Assembly (NCBI GenBank): GCA_025267735.1
Contig: CM046305.1
Coordinates: 37,531,108-37,595,107, forward strand
Source: Mactra quadrangularis
Lineage: Eukaryota > Mollusca > Bivalvia > Venerida > Mactridae
DNA length: 64,000 bases
Reading direction: 5' to 3'
Positions 24,201 to 32,800 of the stretch are shown in pieces. The translations under genes were made by a program, and so were the position numbers. Under the pieces are notes generated by a model. The model was not told where the DNA came from. It searched no databases and saw nothing but the letters and a program-made list of their open reading frames with translations. The number at the start of each line of letters is the position of its first letter. The stretch's first letter is position 1.

Positions 24201-26018
24201 AGCAATACACAGATCGATTCGCGAACCTTTGCTACTTAATGCATGTTTAACTTGCTAGTATACACTTAACCTTTATTTCCCTAATGCATCCCCGATCTTA
24301 ACATGAATATTAAAATCTCTCAAAACTATCCCACAGAACATTTTTAATTTTGATAGAAATTAAAAATGAATTGTTTTGTGTTCCACATTTTGATTGTAAT
24401 CCAGGTGTGTAAAATACAACTCGCCCGCTCCCCATGACAATATTGTTCCTACCTGTTTGGCCAGAGACATAGATGACACCTAATTCCCTGTGTTTTGAGG
24501 GTATTTAAGATTTTCAATTTTATGATTTTCAAATCAATAGGATTATTATCTGTTTTAATAAGAAAAAATAACATCAAAATACGATGTCATATCATTCACA
24601 GCTTTAAGTAAGGTATACGAGTATATCATTTTAATATCAAAAAGTAATCTCAACTTACTACGTCACAAATTGTCATGCTCTCCGGGGAGTCTATATTGTT
24701 CACAATCAAATCAATATTAACCCTTTGATGACGGAAATTGATGCAAACAATTTAAAATATAAGTCGGTATTTTTTCACACTTAATTGTTGTTTGATAGCG
24801 TACAATGTCAAAATGCAAAGTCAAAATGCATAACTATGGAGTCTAGATAAATCTTATGGTAAGTAAGAATGTATTCTTAAAACAAGGGTGACCTAGTTCT
24901 TTAATTGATGTCTACAAGTTTAACAAACAATGAGCACTTATAAAACGATATTGGCGATGGTAGGAATAAAATTTTAAAAGTTTAAACAAGCTTTAAAAAT
25001 AAAATGATTAAGAGATGGGTGTCATTGACAATTATTAGTAAATTTAAACAAAGGAAATCTTGTTCTAGCCATCACCGATATTATTTACTTACAATTTATG
25101 ATGTAATAATAATAACAATTTTATCTAACGTGGATAACAAATTTGGCTAAAACAAATTTTCAATATGGTCCATGATTAAGTACTACTTAAAATTAATATG
25201 GTACATACCTTTCTTAAAGCGGCCATTGATAGGACATTGTATTTTGAATTTTTTTTAATCTTATTAAAACAGATGACAGTCCTATTGGATTTGAAAATTC
25301 TACTCGCCCGATCGTACAAGCTTTAAGCAATCTTTACTCACCCAACCGATAGGAACACTCGCCATGGCGAGCATGCGAGTTGATTTTAACATACCTGCAT
25401 TCATAATTAACTTTATTTTGAAGATAACCTTTATGGAAATATTTTCGCGGCATCCGGTGTTAGTATGCACTAACATGCGTTCGTATTTAGAAATAATTGG
25501 GACACGAAAATTTGATCAATTGATATGATTTCCTAGGCAGGTTTAAAGTTATTTTAGCCAGTGATCTTATTCAATTAATTGTTGTTTGAAATGCATATGA
25601 TATTCGCGAACCACCGAACATTGATAAGGCGAATATTCGTGTCCGAATTTCAATCATGGTTCACGAACTCTCGAGAGCTCGGACATTCGTTAAAGCCCTA
25701 AAAATAACGATATGAAAGTGGTTGCACGAACAGGTCATTTAAGCAGCTAGCATAATAACTTATATGTGGAAAATTGGTAGCCCAGAAGAAATTTTTGCTT
25801 GCCCAAACTAGAAATTGGTTGTCCCGGGCAACTCTTCACCTACTAATTTCGTAGACTGTATTTTAGTAATTAAGTCAATACGAAATTATCGATTTACCCA
25901 TGGCTATAAAACTTTCGCCAAGTGGGAAAAGTCGGCCCCAAAATGCTGTTTCCTGAGAGGATTCATCTTCGTCACTGTAGTAGCCGTCAGCAACGTCTTG
26001 TGTAGGTAATGCATCCAT
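5154..26018 (-). CDS. CHEK2: Checkpoint kinase 2 (CHK2), complete, 15 coding exons
   Basis: CHK2 is the DNA-damage Ser/Thr kinase acting downstream of ATM, with an FHA domain that binds phospho-threonine. I built it from exons (high to low): 25898-26018, 22959-23083, 22189-22267, 21493-21558, 20538-20628, 19007-19115, 18346-18399, 17247-17311, 15605-15704, 14349-14387, 13693-13904, 12644-12759, 11742-11827, 6160-6234, 5154-5255. Every junction has GT-AG ends and joins in phase, giving 479 residues (human 543). FHA spans about 41-131, kinase about 155-421, basic tail 447-479. The start is the first ATG of the exon carrying the conserved W-x-R-L motif before FHA. Odd points: the N-terminus is short, with one TQ (6-7) and one SQ (21-22) where human has a seven-site cluster. 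Two SINEs abut splice donors. Domain order and active-site residues make the identification firm; exact ends of exon 1 and the UTRs are less certain. Confidence 0.95.
5985..6115 (-). repeat. Decayed family-D SINE remnant
   Basis: The words GACAAATTTTAATAGAAGGG, TATAACC and CCCCTTTAGGGCAC...GATTCGAAAT follow the minus-strand order of the SINE at 1-217, with many differences. It lies about 45 bases downstream of CHK2 exon 14 in gene orientation. Confidence 0.4.
6955..8640. repeat. Tandem array of ~120-150 bp units with an ATGGCTG hairpin
   Basis: Units begin near 6963, 7107, 7229, 7350, 8038, 8188, 8334 and 8486. The better preserved ones contain ATGGCTG-CCAGT-CAGCCAT, a 7-bp stem with a 5-base loop, followed by (T)TTGAAT. 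The array is split by LINE-tail sequence at 7537-7972. It lies in CHK2 intron 13. No coding frame runs through it. Confidence 0.6.
7537..7972 (+). mobile_element. Two adjoining 3' ends of a LINE retrotransposon
   Basis: From about 7545 one frame reads [20 protein letters not shown] and continues to [11 protein letters not shown] before a stop near 7712. This resembles the extreme C-terminus of LINE ORF2 proteins of marine invertebrates. A 3' tail follows (GATATGACCTTTTTGTGTTG...GCCGTAAAACC). A second, more diverged tail of the same kind is at about 7823-7972. Both are 5'-truncated and dead. Confidence 0.6.
8705..9619. mobile_element. pogo/Tigger-like non-autonomous element, 915 bp
   Basis: The ends CAGTATAACCTCT and AGAGGTTACACTG form an inverted repeat flanked by TA on both sides (8703-8704, 9620-9621), as in Tc1/mariner/pogo elements. 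The interior repeats (A)CCTCTGCAGAGCGGCA-like words in several places. No transposase frame was seen. Confidence 0.7.
9717..10463. repeat. Pure (CCAA)n microsatellite, ~746 bp
   Basis: About 186 uninterrupted copies of CCAA run from 9717 to about 10463 with no substitution that I can see. Because 4 and 3 are coprime, every frame reads the same 4-residue cycle without stops (TNQP on plus, GWLV on minus), so the long open frames here are artefacts. The tract sits in CHK2 intron 13. A short ATACCCCC-type repeat (10478-10515, inverted arms) adjoins it. Confidence 0.97.
10784..11624. mobile_element. pogo-like non-autonomous element, 841 bp
   Basis: The ends CAGTCCAACCCCTCTTAA and GGAGGGGTGGAACTG are inverted and flanked by TA on both sides (10782-10783, 11625-11626). 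Near the ends, AAGCAGCC/CTTAAGAGGGG words repeat, another sub-terminal feature shared with the element at 8705. It has no coding capacity. Confidence 0.7.
11742..15704 (-). CDS. CHEK2: CHK2 exons 9-13: kinase C-lobe and activation loop
   Basis: The exons are 15605-15704, 14349-14387 (only 39 bp), 13693-13904, 12644-12759 and 11742-11827. The catalytic loop HRDLKPEN has its aspartate at 281 and DFG is at 302-304. The activation loop [14 protein letters not shown] keeps T317 and T321 (human T383 and T387, autophosphorylation sites), and GYPPF and HPW are also present. The fold is intact, so the enzyme should be active. A SINE tail abuts the exon 12 donor. Confidence 0.94.
12180..12318 (-). repeat. 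Family-C SINE, minus-strand copy
   Basis: The reverse complement has TTTCCTTGAGCAAGAAACTTT and a degenerate tRNA-like head (GAGTGAGTGGTTACGATGTC). Both match the order in the copy at 32.3 kb. Confidence 0.5.
12335..12637 (+). repeat. Family-A SINE (tRNA-derived), abuts CHK2 exon 12 donor
   Basis: The copy has an A-box-like TTAGCTCAGTCAGTAAC and a weak B box (GTTTTAATTCC). The body has CATTCTCCCTCCTCCCA, CAGGAACAGTGAGTAGG and TTGACTGAC, and the tail is ACACAATGTGTTGCTATG. Its A-rich tail ends a few bases from the CHK2 exon 12 donor (12638-12643). Other copies: 18685, 33550, 46114 (and 53296), 57208. Confidence 0.75.
13508..13600 (+). repeat. Retroposon 3' tail ending in AAT repeats
   Basis: The sequence GTGAAGCGCTCTTGAACAAA, then TTCAATATGAAAGAGC, ACTATACAAATATGG and an (AAT)n run. 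The same order occurs at 38390-38475. This GCGCT...CTATACAAAT plus trinucleotide layout is typical of 3' ends of L2/CR1-mobilised retroposons. Confidence 0.55.
13944..14167. mobile_element. Harbinger-like MITE, copy 1
   Basis: The ends GGCCACAACAA and TTGTTGTGGCC are perfect inverted repeats and TAA is duplicated at 13941-13943 and 14168-14170. The 3-bp TWA duplication fits the PIF/Harbinger group. It lies in CHK2 intron 10. Its sister is at 20967-21191. Confidence 0.75.
14515..15007. mobile_element. Palindromic MITE built from CGAAATAATATTTCG words
   Basis: The terminal arms TTATGGAGCCCCTAAAGTGA and TCACTTTAGGGGCTCCGTAA mirror each other, and the pairing extends through TTTTGAAATACT and further. 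GAAA flanks both sides (14511-14514, 15008-15011). The interior is a run of AACGAAATAATATTTCG-type palindromic words about 20-30 bp apart. It is non-coding and lies in CHK2 intron 9. Confidence 0.7.
15772..16088. mobile_element. Fold-back MITE, 317 bp
   Basis: The arms GTAGCCTGTTCAATTACACA and TGTGTAATTGAACAGGCTAC are exact inverted repeats. The whole element pairs with itself almost end to end (GGAACTCC...GGCCATTCACTGC against GCAGTGAATGGCC...GGAGTTCC). It lies in CHK2 intron 8. Confidence 0.8.
17247..20628 (-). CDS. CHEK2: CHK2 exons 5-8: kinase N-lobe
   Basis: The exons are 20538-20628, 19007-19115, 18346-18399 and 17247-17311. The glycine loop LGRGACGEV is at 159-167, split after codon 160. 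The ATP lysine is K182 (AVKII) and the helix-C glutamate is about E206. Exon 8 ends at the hinge (YIVLEL). Exon 6 is followed directly by an antisense SINE at its donor. Confidence 0.93.
18044..18215 (+). repeat. Family-C SINE
   Basis: The copy shares GGTAATCATTGGATAGCCCA, CAATGTCAGTTCAAATC (a weak B box) and TGTTTCTTTGAGCAA with the copy at 32.3 kb. It lies in CHK2 intron 7, antisense to the gene. Confidence 0.55.
18685..18999 (+). repeat. Family-A SINE abutting CHK2 exon 6 donor
   Basis: The head has CACTCAGTGGCACACAAGTC; the body has CATTCTCCTTCC, CAGTTGTCAGTCACTAATGG, CCTTTCCAGGAACAGTGAG and CAATGTGTTGCTA. The A-rich tail stops right at ACTTAC (19001-19006), the complement of the exon 6 donor. 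TTACTTACTTAC also precedes the head (18672-18683), so the target duplication may include the donor. Confidence 0.75.
19472..19540. repeat. 22-bp minisatellite, three units
   Basis: Three tandem copies of AG(C/T)(A/G)GGCCAATAG....TGTCA lie in CHK2 intron 5. Confidence 0.7.
20967..21191. mobile_element. Harbinger-like MITE, copy 2
   Basis: It has the same ends and layout as 13944-14167 (GGCCACAACAA ... TTGTTGTGGCC, TTTGGTCAAACCGCTATATA inside). TTA flanks both sides (20964-20966, 21192-21194). It lies in CHK2 intron 4. Confidence 0.75.
21493..23083 (-). CDS. CHEK2: CHK2 exons 2-4: FHA domain
   Basis: The exons are 22959-23083, 22189-22267 and 21493-21558. Conserved FHA residues are present: GR at 50-51 (human R117), S74 and H77 in YSKVHF, and NGTFVN at 99-104. 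The phase is 1-0-1, and donors are GTAAGT, GTAAGT and GTATGC. The intron between exons 2 and 3 is plain. A fold-back element at 22372-22549 lies about 100 bases upstream of exon 3 in gene orientation. Confidence 0.93.
22372..22549. mobile_element. Short fold-back MITE
   Basis: TAGTGATTATTCCAGAA on the left is mirrored by TTTGGAATAATCACTA on the right. The interior has two GGGCAGGGAGG stretches. It lies in CHK2 intron 2. Confidence 0.55.
23564..23760 (+). repeat. Family-B tRNA-derived SINE, copy 1
   Basis: The tRNA-like head has CAGCTAAGTTAGGAGAGC, TTGCAAGCAGAAGG and TCGATTTGATCCCC (B box). The tail is CATCAAGCACTTAACTTTTCC. Internal pairing is incomplete, so it is not a tRNA gene. It lies in CHK2 intron 1. 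Confidence 0.65.
23828..24040 (+). repeat. Family-B tRNA-derived SINE, copy 2
   Basis: The head is AATAGCTCAGTTAGGAGTGC with TTGCAAGCTGGAGG and AGGTTTGATCCCTGC; CATCAGGCACTTAACTTTTCC follows. It is about 70 bp after copy 1 and in the same orientation. Confidence 0.65.
24146..25700. mobile_element. hAT-like non-autonomous element, 1555 bp
   Basis: The element runs TAGGGCTT ... AAAGCCCTA, with further inverted pairing nearby (TCGCGAGACGAAC near 24170 against TTCACGAACTCTCGAGAG near 25659). An exact 8-bp duplication AAAATAAC flanks it (24138-24145, 25701-25708). TAGGG ends and an 8-bp duplication fit hAT. It lies in CHK2 intron 1. No intact transposase frame is present. Confidence 0.8.
25898..26018 (-). 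CDS. CHEK2: CHK2 exon 1: N-terminal SQ/TQ region
   Basis: This exon encodes residues 1-40 plus one base of codon 41. It contains TQ at 6-7, an acidic stretch (SDEDESSQE) with SQ at 21-22, and [12 protein letters not shown], which matches the segment just before the FHA domain of vertebrate CHK2. The donor is G|GTAAAT. By family analogy T6 could be the ATM-type phosphorylation site, but this is inferred. Confidence 0.85.
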
Positions 26019-29000
26019 GGTTGCCAACGCGTGTTACCAACTTTTGCATACAAAAACTGTTGATCAAATTATCAACAAAAATACTCGTTTCAGCGTGAAT
26101 GTCGCAATCTATCTTCAACGATCATGCTAGAGGAAATCCGAACAAACCGCCATGTATTGAGCCGAAAGTTAGAGATCTAAAAGAAAGATTAATTCAACCC
26201 AAAGAGCGGTAATGTAATCTGAATATGCTTACATTGATAGATATTTGGTAAAAAAAAATAGGTTTTACCAGGGACCCTATAGGCCTACTTGGTTTTACGG
26301 ATTACGTACACCTTAATTTCAGTCTGAAGTACCTGTACTACCTTGATCCTTTGTTCTATATTTGTATATTCCAACGATATCAAAACGCAATGTAATACTT
26401 TTGTACAGCTTTAGCACAGCTCAATGTTACCTGGATAGGAATTCACATGACTTTCTAAAAATCATATTGATCTCAAGTATACACATGTAAGCCTACGTAC
26501 CAGCTAGGGTGCCGTGTTTTTTTTATAAAGATAGCCTCTAACCCGGCGCATTTTCATCGTAGAACATAGTTGGAAGACGTGGAATGACGAATACTGCCTC
26601 GTATGAAAGCGAGACTTCATTTTAAATTCAATACACTTTGCATATAAGTTGAATGCGCGCTTATTTAACCATTACATCAGATTTTAGTGTGCACAAATAT
26701 TCCTTTTAGTTTGATAGGGCGTTATTTCACATTTTTAACGCAAAACACTTTAATACATGTAAGTGTGGATGTTTAATCAAATTTAAATGGATTGACGATC
26801 ATTCATTTGTTTAAAACTTTCAAAATTATATGATATTTATCAACTTCTAACTTGCGAAACTGACTTGTACTATATATTGTAAAAATATTGTAACTCTGCG
26901 AAATTTGCAGATGAGCCAACATGACGCCATTTGACTGTACTGGTTAAGTCGCGCTTTACACAAAACTATTACAAAAAAGTTACGAAAATGTCCATAAAAC
27001 GATGTAAGAAATTCTTAACGACTGACGTATCTTAGTACAATCGTAACTTAAGCAAATTATTTACTAAAACGTTGATGAAACGGCACCAAAAAGTTCTATA
27101 ATCCCCAATTCTTGTACTCAGAGGCTATCAAGATTCTAGTGCTAGTTGTTGCCATAAAAAACCAGACAGTGCAGTCGCTGGAGGGAAGTTTTGACATTGG
27201 AGTTCACTAGTCAAATCCATGGCAGTCACATACAGTTTTTATGCCGTATTTTCTTCTCAGTGTATTAGTTTTGAACAAACATTTCATGTTTTTATTAAGT
27301 ACTTTTATGCAAATCTGGAGTACATGTAAATGTACTCCTGAACATGAAGTACAGTATTGGTGTAATGTATTCAATCAAGCTATACATCAGGGAATATTTG
27401 CAGCAAAATATATTTGATGTGGATGTCAGACGTTTTGTTTTAAACGTTGCCCAGTTCTAAATACGAGAGGGTCTCCACTTCTAGAACTTTTTTATTTTCA
27501 ATTTGTTTTTGTTAGACTTTTTTTAGTTTTACCTTTTTTATATACATGCACATGTACATTAACATATCTATTACCATAAAGTACTTATACATAAGTATTA
27601 TTTTGTGTATTTTTGTTCCTACATAGACACCAAACTGTCTTAATATGGTGTTTCGTGTGTAGAAAAGGGTATTATAAACTTTCATACGAACTACAACAGC
27701 AATAGTATACGTTCACTTTATAAGGTCGTGGCCATATACATGTACATATTAATATCGTCGCCTCAATCTAACAATGCTCTATCTACCAAATTTTTATTTT
27801 TGAGAAATCGACTTCAAAAGTTCGAAAGGTTATATCTTCGTTGTTTCAGTCTGTATAGACAGGAGACTTGGTAGGCACATTCGCAATGTTATTCAACACA
27901 TACATGCGGAATGTGATTGAAATATTATAAATAATAATGCTGAAAATTGCAAAATGTGTTTGGAGATAGATCAAAATTCACTTATTTTGGTTGATGCATC
28001 TTGTTCTAACATTGCGCTATCTCCAAGAAGACAATATAATGGTATTTGTGAACATTTTCTAAAATTTTGAGTTTGTAACATTGCCTATGTTGCAGCATAC
28101 ATAAATATTTTGGTATACACCGAAAATATGATGTCACTGGAGAGAAAAAACACGATAATCATGTTGTGTACTTCGACTGGACGAAAGGAGATAGAGCATT
28201 GTTCGAACGAGCTCTTATGGACTTAGAGCATTGTTAGAGTCAATTAGGACATAAACTGAGTGACGAAAACTTCAGTTTGATCGGAAAACAGTATTTTCAG
28301 CCCAAACATTGATCTACGTCCTGGACATAGAGCAATGTGTACGCTGTGAGCACAGAAAATGTGTGGAGATATGATAATGTACGATTGGCGGGTAGGTCTG
28401 TTTGACATGATAGTCTCGAAACCTTTTTTAAAAGATAGAACAAGGTCATGCAAGTCGCTTGGGATGTTTATCTCATTTTTTTCTAAAATGAAGATAGGAC
28501 ATTGTAAGATTGAGGCGACGATATGTCTATGGTTGTGGCATTTAATGCGTAAGTCTCACTATATGCCACACACTGTACAAAGAAGTAAGGGAGACAAGTT
28601 GTGTTGGTTTTTTCTATAATAAAATTTAATTACCTCCCTTTTACCATTTCAGAGGTAAATAATATTTGTAATCAAGGCACTTGGAGCACTGGAGGAACGA
28701 TGACCAGAACTTATAAATTTTATCATTTTGTTAAATACAGTGCGTCACTTTAACATTCAAAAGTCAAGCAAAATGGAAATATTTTTATCTTATCTTGAAT
28801 TTCAGGTGATTTTCCAGCCATGAAATAGTGCATACTGTAAGATTGCGAATTTAACTTGTCTTATGCAGACTTTGAGCGAAAAATATTAATAGTTGTCCAT
28901 TAAAAACCCCGGCCCATTATAGGGTCACTTGTATACTTATACAATCGTCATTTGATTTAGCTTTGTAGTTTACATCGTTTTATTCCATATCCAGACATTT

Positions 29001-29832
29001 CGCTGTGTTTTCGTGATCGGGGTATTCATGGTTGCTAGTTTTTGTTAGGTATATTATTTATGATCAAACCACACGAAAAATAGTAAATAAGAAAAATGCA
29101 TTATTTTCGTGAATTAATTTATTATAACAGGGCTGAAGTTTGACTATCTCGCCTAATAGATGCGTTCCCGGATAACTACTGATATTTTGTTTTCTTGGAC
29201 TTTTGTAACCAAATCCAGAGACAAAGATAACTTATCTATGTCTCTGCCAAATCTAAATAGCGATTCCCGAATGTTGTATTTTACGGTTTTCGAGAATATA
29301 TGTGCTTAAGATATCTGTCATGTTACATTTGTATCTAACAGCTAGCCGTATTTGCTTCTTAAGTCAAATCCCAATTTCACAGTCTATCTAGCCTGGAGAT
29401 TTTGTTTGAAAAAAAAACTTGTTTGACTTTTCCTAACTATAAAAATACATTTAGTTTCTTTTTTATATCTTGCGGTTTTTTTTATAATGTTATTACAGAT
29501 TAAAACAGCAACGATTAAATCTTCATTTCTCGTTACATTTTGCTTACAAAATGGAGATTTGTTTGATTATTTGTTGGACTTTTGTGAAAAAGTTTTTACA
29601 AATAAAAATATTTTCATTGCTAGTTGTGTTGTTTATTATATCATTTATATTACTCTTGAACTAAATTTGCATCATAACTGCTTTAAAGTAGATTTTAAAC
29701 AATGAAAACTCAATTTTGTCATTTCGTTTATTACGCCCAAAATTACTTATTTCGTGTTTTAGTTATACTGTATGAAATGTCTTGAAAAGGGAAGTAACTC
29801 CGAGTTTCCAAAACCGGCACTAATATACAAGA
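26019..29832. other. Head-to-head intergenic region between CHK2 and ZNHIT1
   Basis: About 3.8 kb separates the two start codons, which read outward. It must hold both promoters and both 5' UTRs. I see no clear TATA box or shared core element. A fold-back element occupies 27752-28524. No further gene is supported. Confidence 0.6.
27752..28524. mobile_element. Fold-back element with repeated GAGCATTGT words
   Basis: The left arm TATCGTCGCCTCAATCT and the right arm AGATTGAGGCGACGATA mirror each other. Inside, a word close to (A)TAGAGCATTGT(T)AGA, or its complement, occurs at about 27767, 28005, 28188, 28215, 28322 and 28492. It is non-coding and lies between the CHK2 and ZNHIT1 promoters. Confidence 0.65.
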
Positions 29833-32800
29833 ATGTCAGAGAGAAAGGAATCGGGTAAATTTTTATTCTTGTATCATATTTAAGTCTAATTTATTAATTT
29901 ATTGTTAACAATGGTACTTTAATATTACAGGAACAGTTTTATTGCTTTCTATATCCAAACTACTCTGTGAATTCGCAACTAAAGTGACTCGTTGATTCGT
30001 ACCCAATCATATTCGTACGTGTCACCGAAAGTAAAACGTGAGCAGTAATGATTGGTGATTTACTTAGAACAGAACAGAACATATCTTTTATTTCGTCACA
30101 GTTTACATTGTAAATACATGTAAACAAATTATAACAAAAATACATGAATACAATGTCGGATAGTTTCAAAAGTTAAGAATTGATTTTTATAATGATAAAT
30201 AAGTTACGTTGGGTCTTATATTTAAGACTAAGTAGTCCCTGGCTTCGGACAGTTGGGTAATTGCAATGACTGTATATACAACGTAACAGAAGAACGTCCG
30301 TATGATAAATATAAAATAGGTTATGTAGGGTCGTATATTTCGGACTAGGGACTACTCTGACTAGTGAAAATTGATTTGTACTTGTGTTTATTACTTATTT
30401 CATTGTCAGGCTAGTTGTTAATTTTGGGGCACGGTTAATTTGTACTTTACTATAGAATTAGGATTTTATGAATCAGGCTAGTGCTCAAGAAATTTTATTG
30501 TGATGACTGATGTTTAAGTTTGTATAATTGTATGTATTATATTCAGCGAGAATAAAAGATGCAGAACAGAAAAGAATTCTGGATGAAGCTGCAAGAAGGA
30601 GAAGACAAAGAAAGGCTCTGGAAGCATTAGAACTAGACAACTTTCAAGATGATCCTCATGCTGATCTAAAAATGAGTAAAAAAGCTCCGAAGTTTGAAGA
30701 ATCTATGGACACACAAAGTATGTATACAATATGTTTTCAGTCTATGAAATTAGAATATGTAAGTTATTGCCAGAACAGGTCATTAGAAATTAGTTGTCGT
30801 GGGTAACCGGACACCAGCTAATTTCGTAGACTTATTTTTTGTTACATGATTTGATCTGTGATTTTGTTTGTTGCAAACTGTGGCTGAGCTTTCACGATAG
30901 AAAAAATATGTTATCATAATTAACAAAACTAATCTAGATTTAGTTTTGTTAATCTAGAAGACTTTTTACTGCTGCTAAGTATTTCTGTATTGACCATAAG
31001 TCATTACATGTATTACTTTAAGTTTCCTTTTCTTTTTTGCAGCCTCTCAACCCAGCAGTAGAAAAAAGAAGAAATATCGTAGTGATCATTTAAAGTATAG
31101 ATTTAAGAAGAGTTTTGCTGCTTTGATAGAAGAGGAGGTTGGTACAGTTTAAATAATTGTCTGAAATAAATGTTTTAAGTGTTAGGGAGAAAAAAATCTG
31201 ATAGGTCAGGGCTTTTTTTCTTTATATAACAGGGGCAGTTTACAGGCATCTTCCCTTCTAAAATTTCTTTGAAATCATGGCTTTTTTTCTTTATATAACA
31301 GGGCAGTTTACAGGCATCTTCCCTTTTAAAATTTCTTTGAAATCATGCACTTTTCCCTACTTTTTTGTCACTTTTTTTCAGACCCCTGTCTATGAAATTG
31401 CGATAAAATTTCTCCCATCATTCTATATAAAATAAGGCCCCAGGCCCCTTCCCGGCATACTGAAAAAATGTCCTGTAGGTGTCACACAGAACTTAAAATA
31501 GGGGTTCTACTTGTAATAACAATGTATTACCACCATTTTTTCTTATTATTGCTGAAAAGCATACAAACACTAATTTTTATTGTTTTGTTTGAGATCTGAA
31601 GTGAGTGACCCTGTTTATGATTTTTTTTCATAACATAGATAATAAATGTACATTTTAATTTAATTGTCATATCAATGCTTATTAACAGAAAAAAACTATG
31701 AAGGAATAGAGTGGAAGTGTGCAGAAAAAGAAATAATGTAAATATTCACTCAATAATTAAACCAACTATTGTTCTCTGTGCATACACGCATATTTGGTGA
31801 ACATGATAATCCCTTACTGGTTGCGACCTCAGGCTGCTGGCATAAAACATATTATTGTAACTCATCACCACAGAAGCCATGAAATGAATGACCTACCTCA
31901 TTCAAAGTAAAATTGCAAGATTGACCAGTTTAAAATTAATTGTATCACAATGCTTAACAAAAGCAAATTGTATAGAATCAAAACTGCCTATAGTGTATAG
32001 GCTCTGGTTTCAAACTTGTTCAATGTAAGATGAACACCTCTAGTATAACCTGACTATATTGATTTTATTATACAATGTTTTGTTTGTATTTTCAGCATAT
32101 GACCAACAAAGATCCTCCAAACTATGTCAGTGCTTGTGCTAAACCATCTAAACTTCCACCAAGACATTTCTGTGCTGTATGTGGATATCCTTTGACTTTA
32201 TTATAACTTTTCTCCTATCATAACGGTTAGATATTATACATGTATTATGCTATCACTGTAAGATAGTCATGTATGTGTAGAAGAATGAGACAGACTGTTG
32301 ATACAACATAGTGTGGGCTTGGTCAAGTGTTTACAACATTTGACTGGTTATCATTGGATAGCCAACTCCGTGTTGGTTTGAATCTCATCCAAAACCCACC
32401 CCAATGTTTCCTTGAGCAAGATACTTTACCCTGCTAGCTTGGTACTGGGGGACCAGGAATCTGACCTGATAGTGATGAATCTAAGTTGTAATAACTTTTT
32501 TAAAAATTGAGCTAAAATAAATTAATATAAACTAAAATTGACAGGCTGTAAACAATTCAAAGTGAGCAAATCAAAGGTTTCTGATCTATAATAAACATGC
32601 AGTCATCACCTTAACTCACTAGCCCAAAGCCTGGAACCAGCCAAAACTGATTCAAAGTGGTAAAGTTCATATTAAAGTTTGTCCTATTACCTTTATTGTA
32701 GAGCATAATAAGTCAGGCTAGTGAAAAGAAAATTTAAGAGTAATTTTGCCTTGTTTCATCCATGACATTCATTGATACTATTAGCAAGCATAGATCAGGG

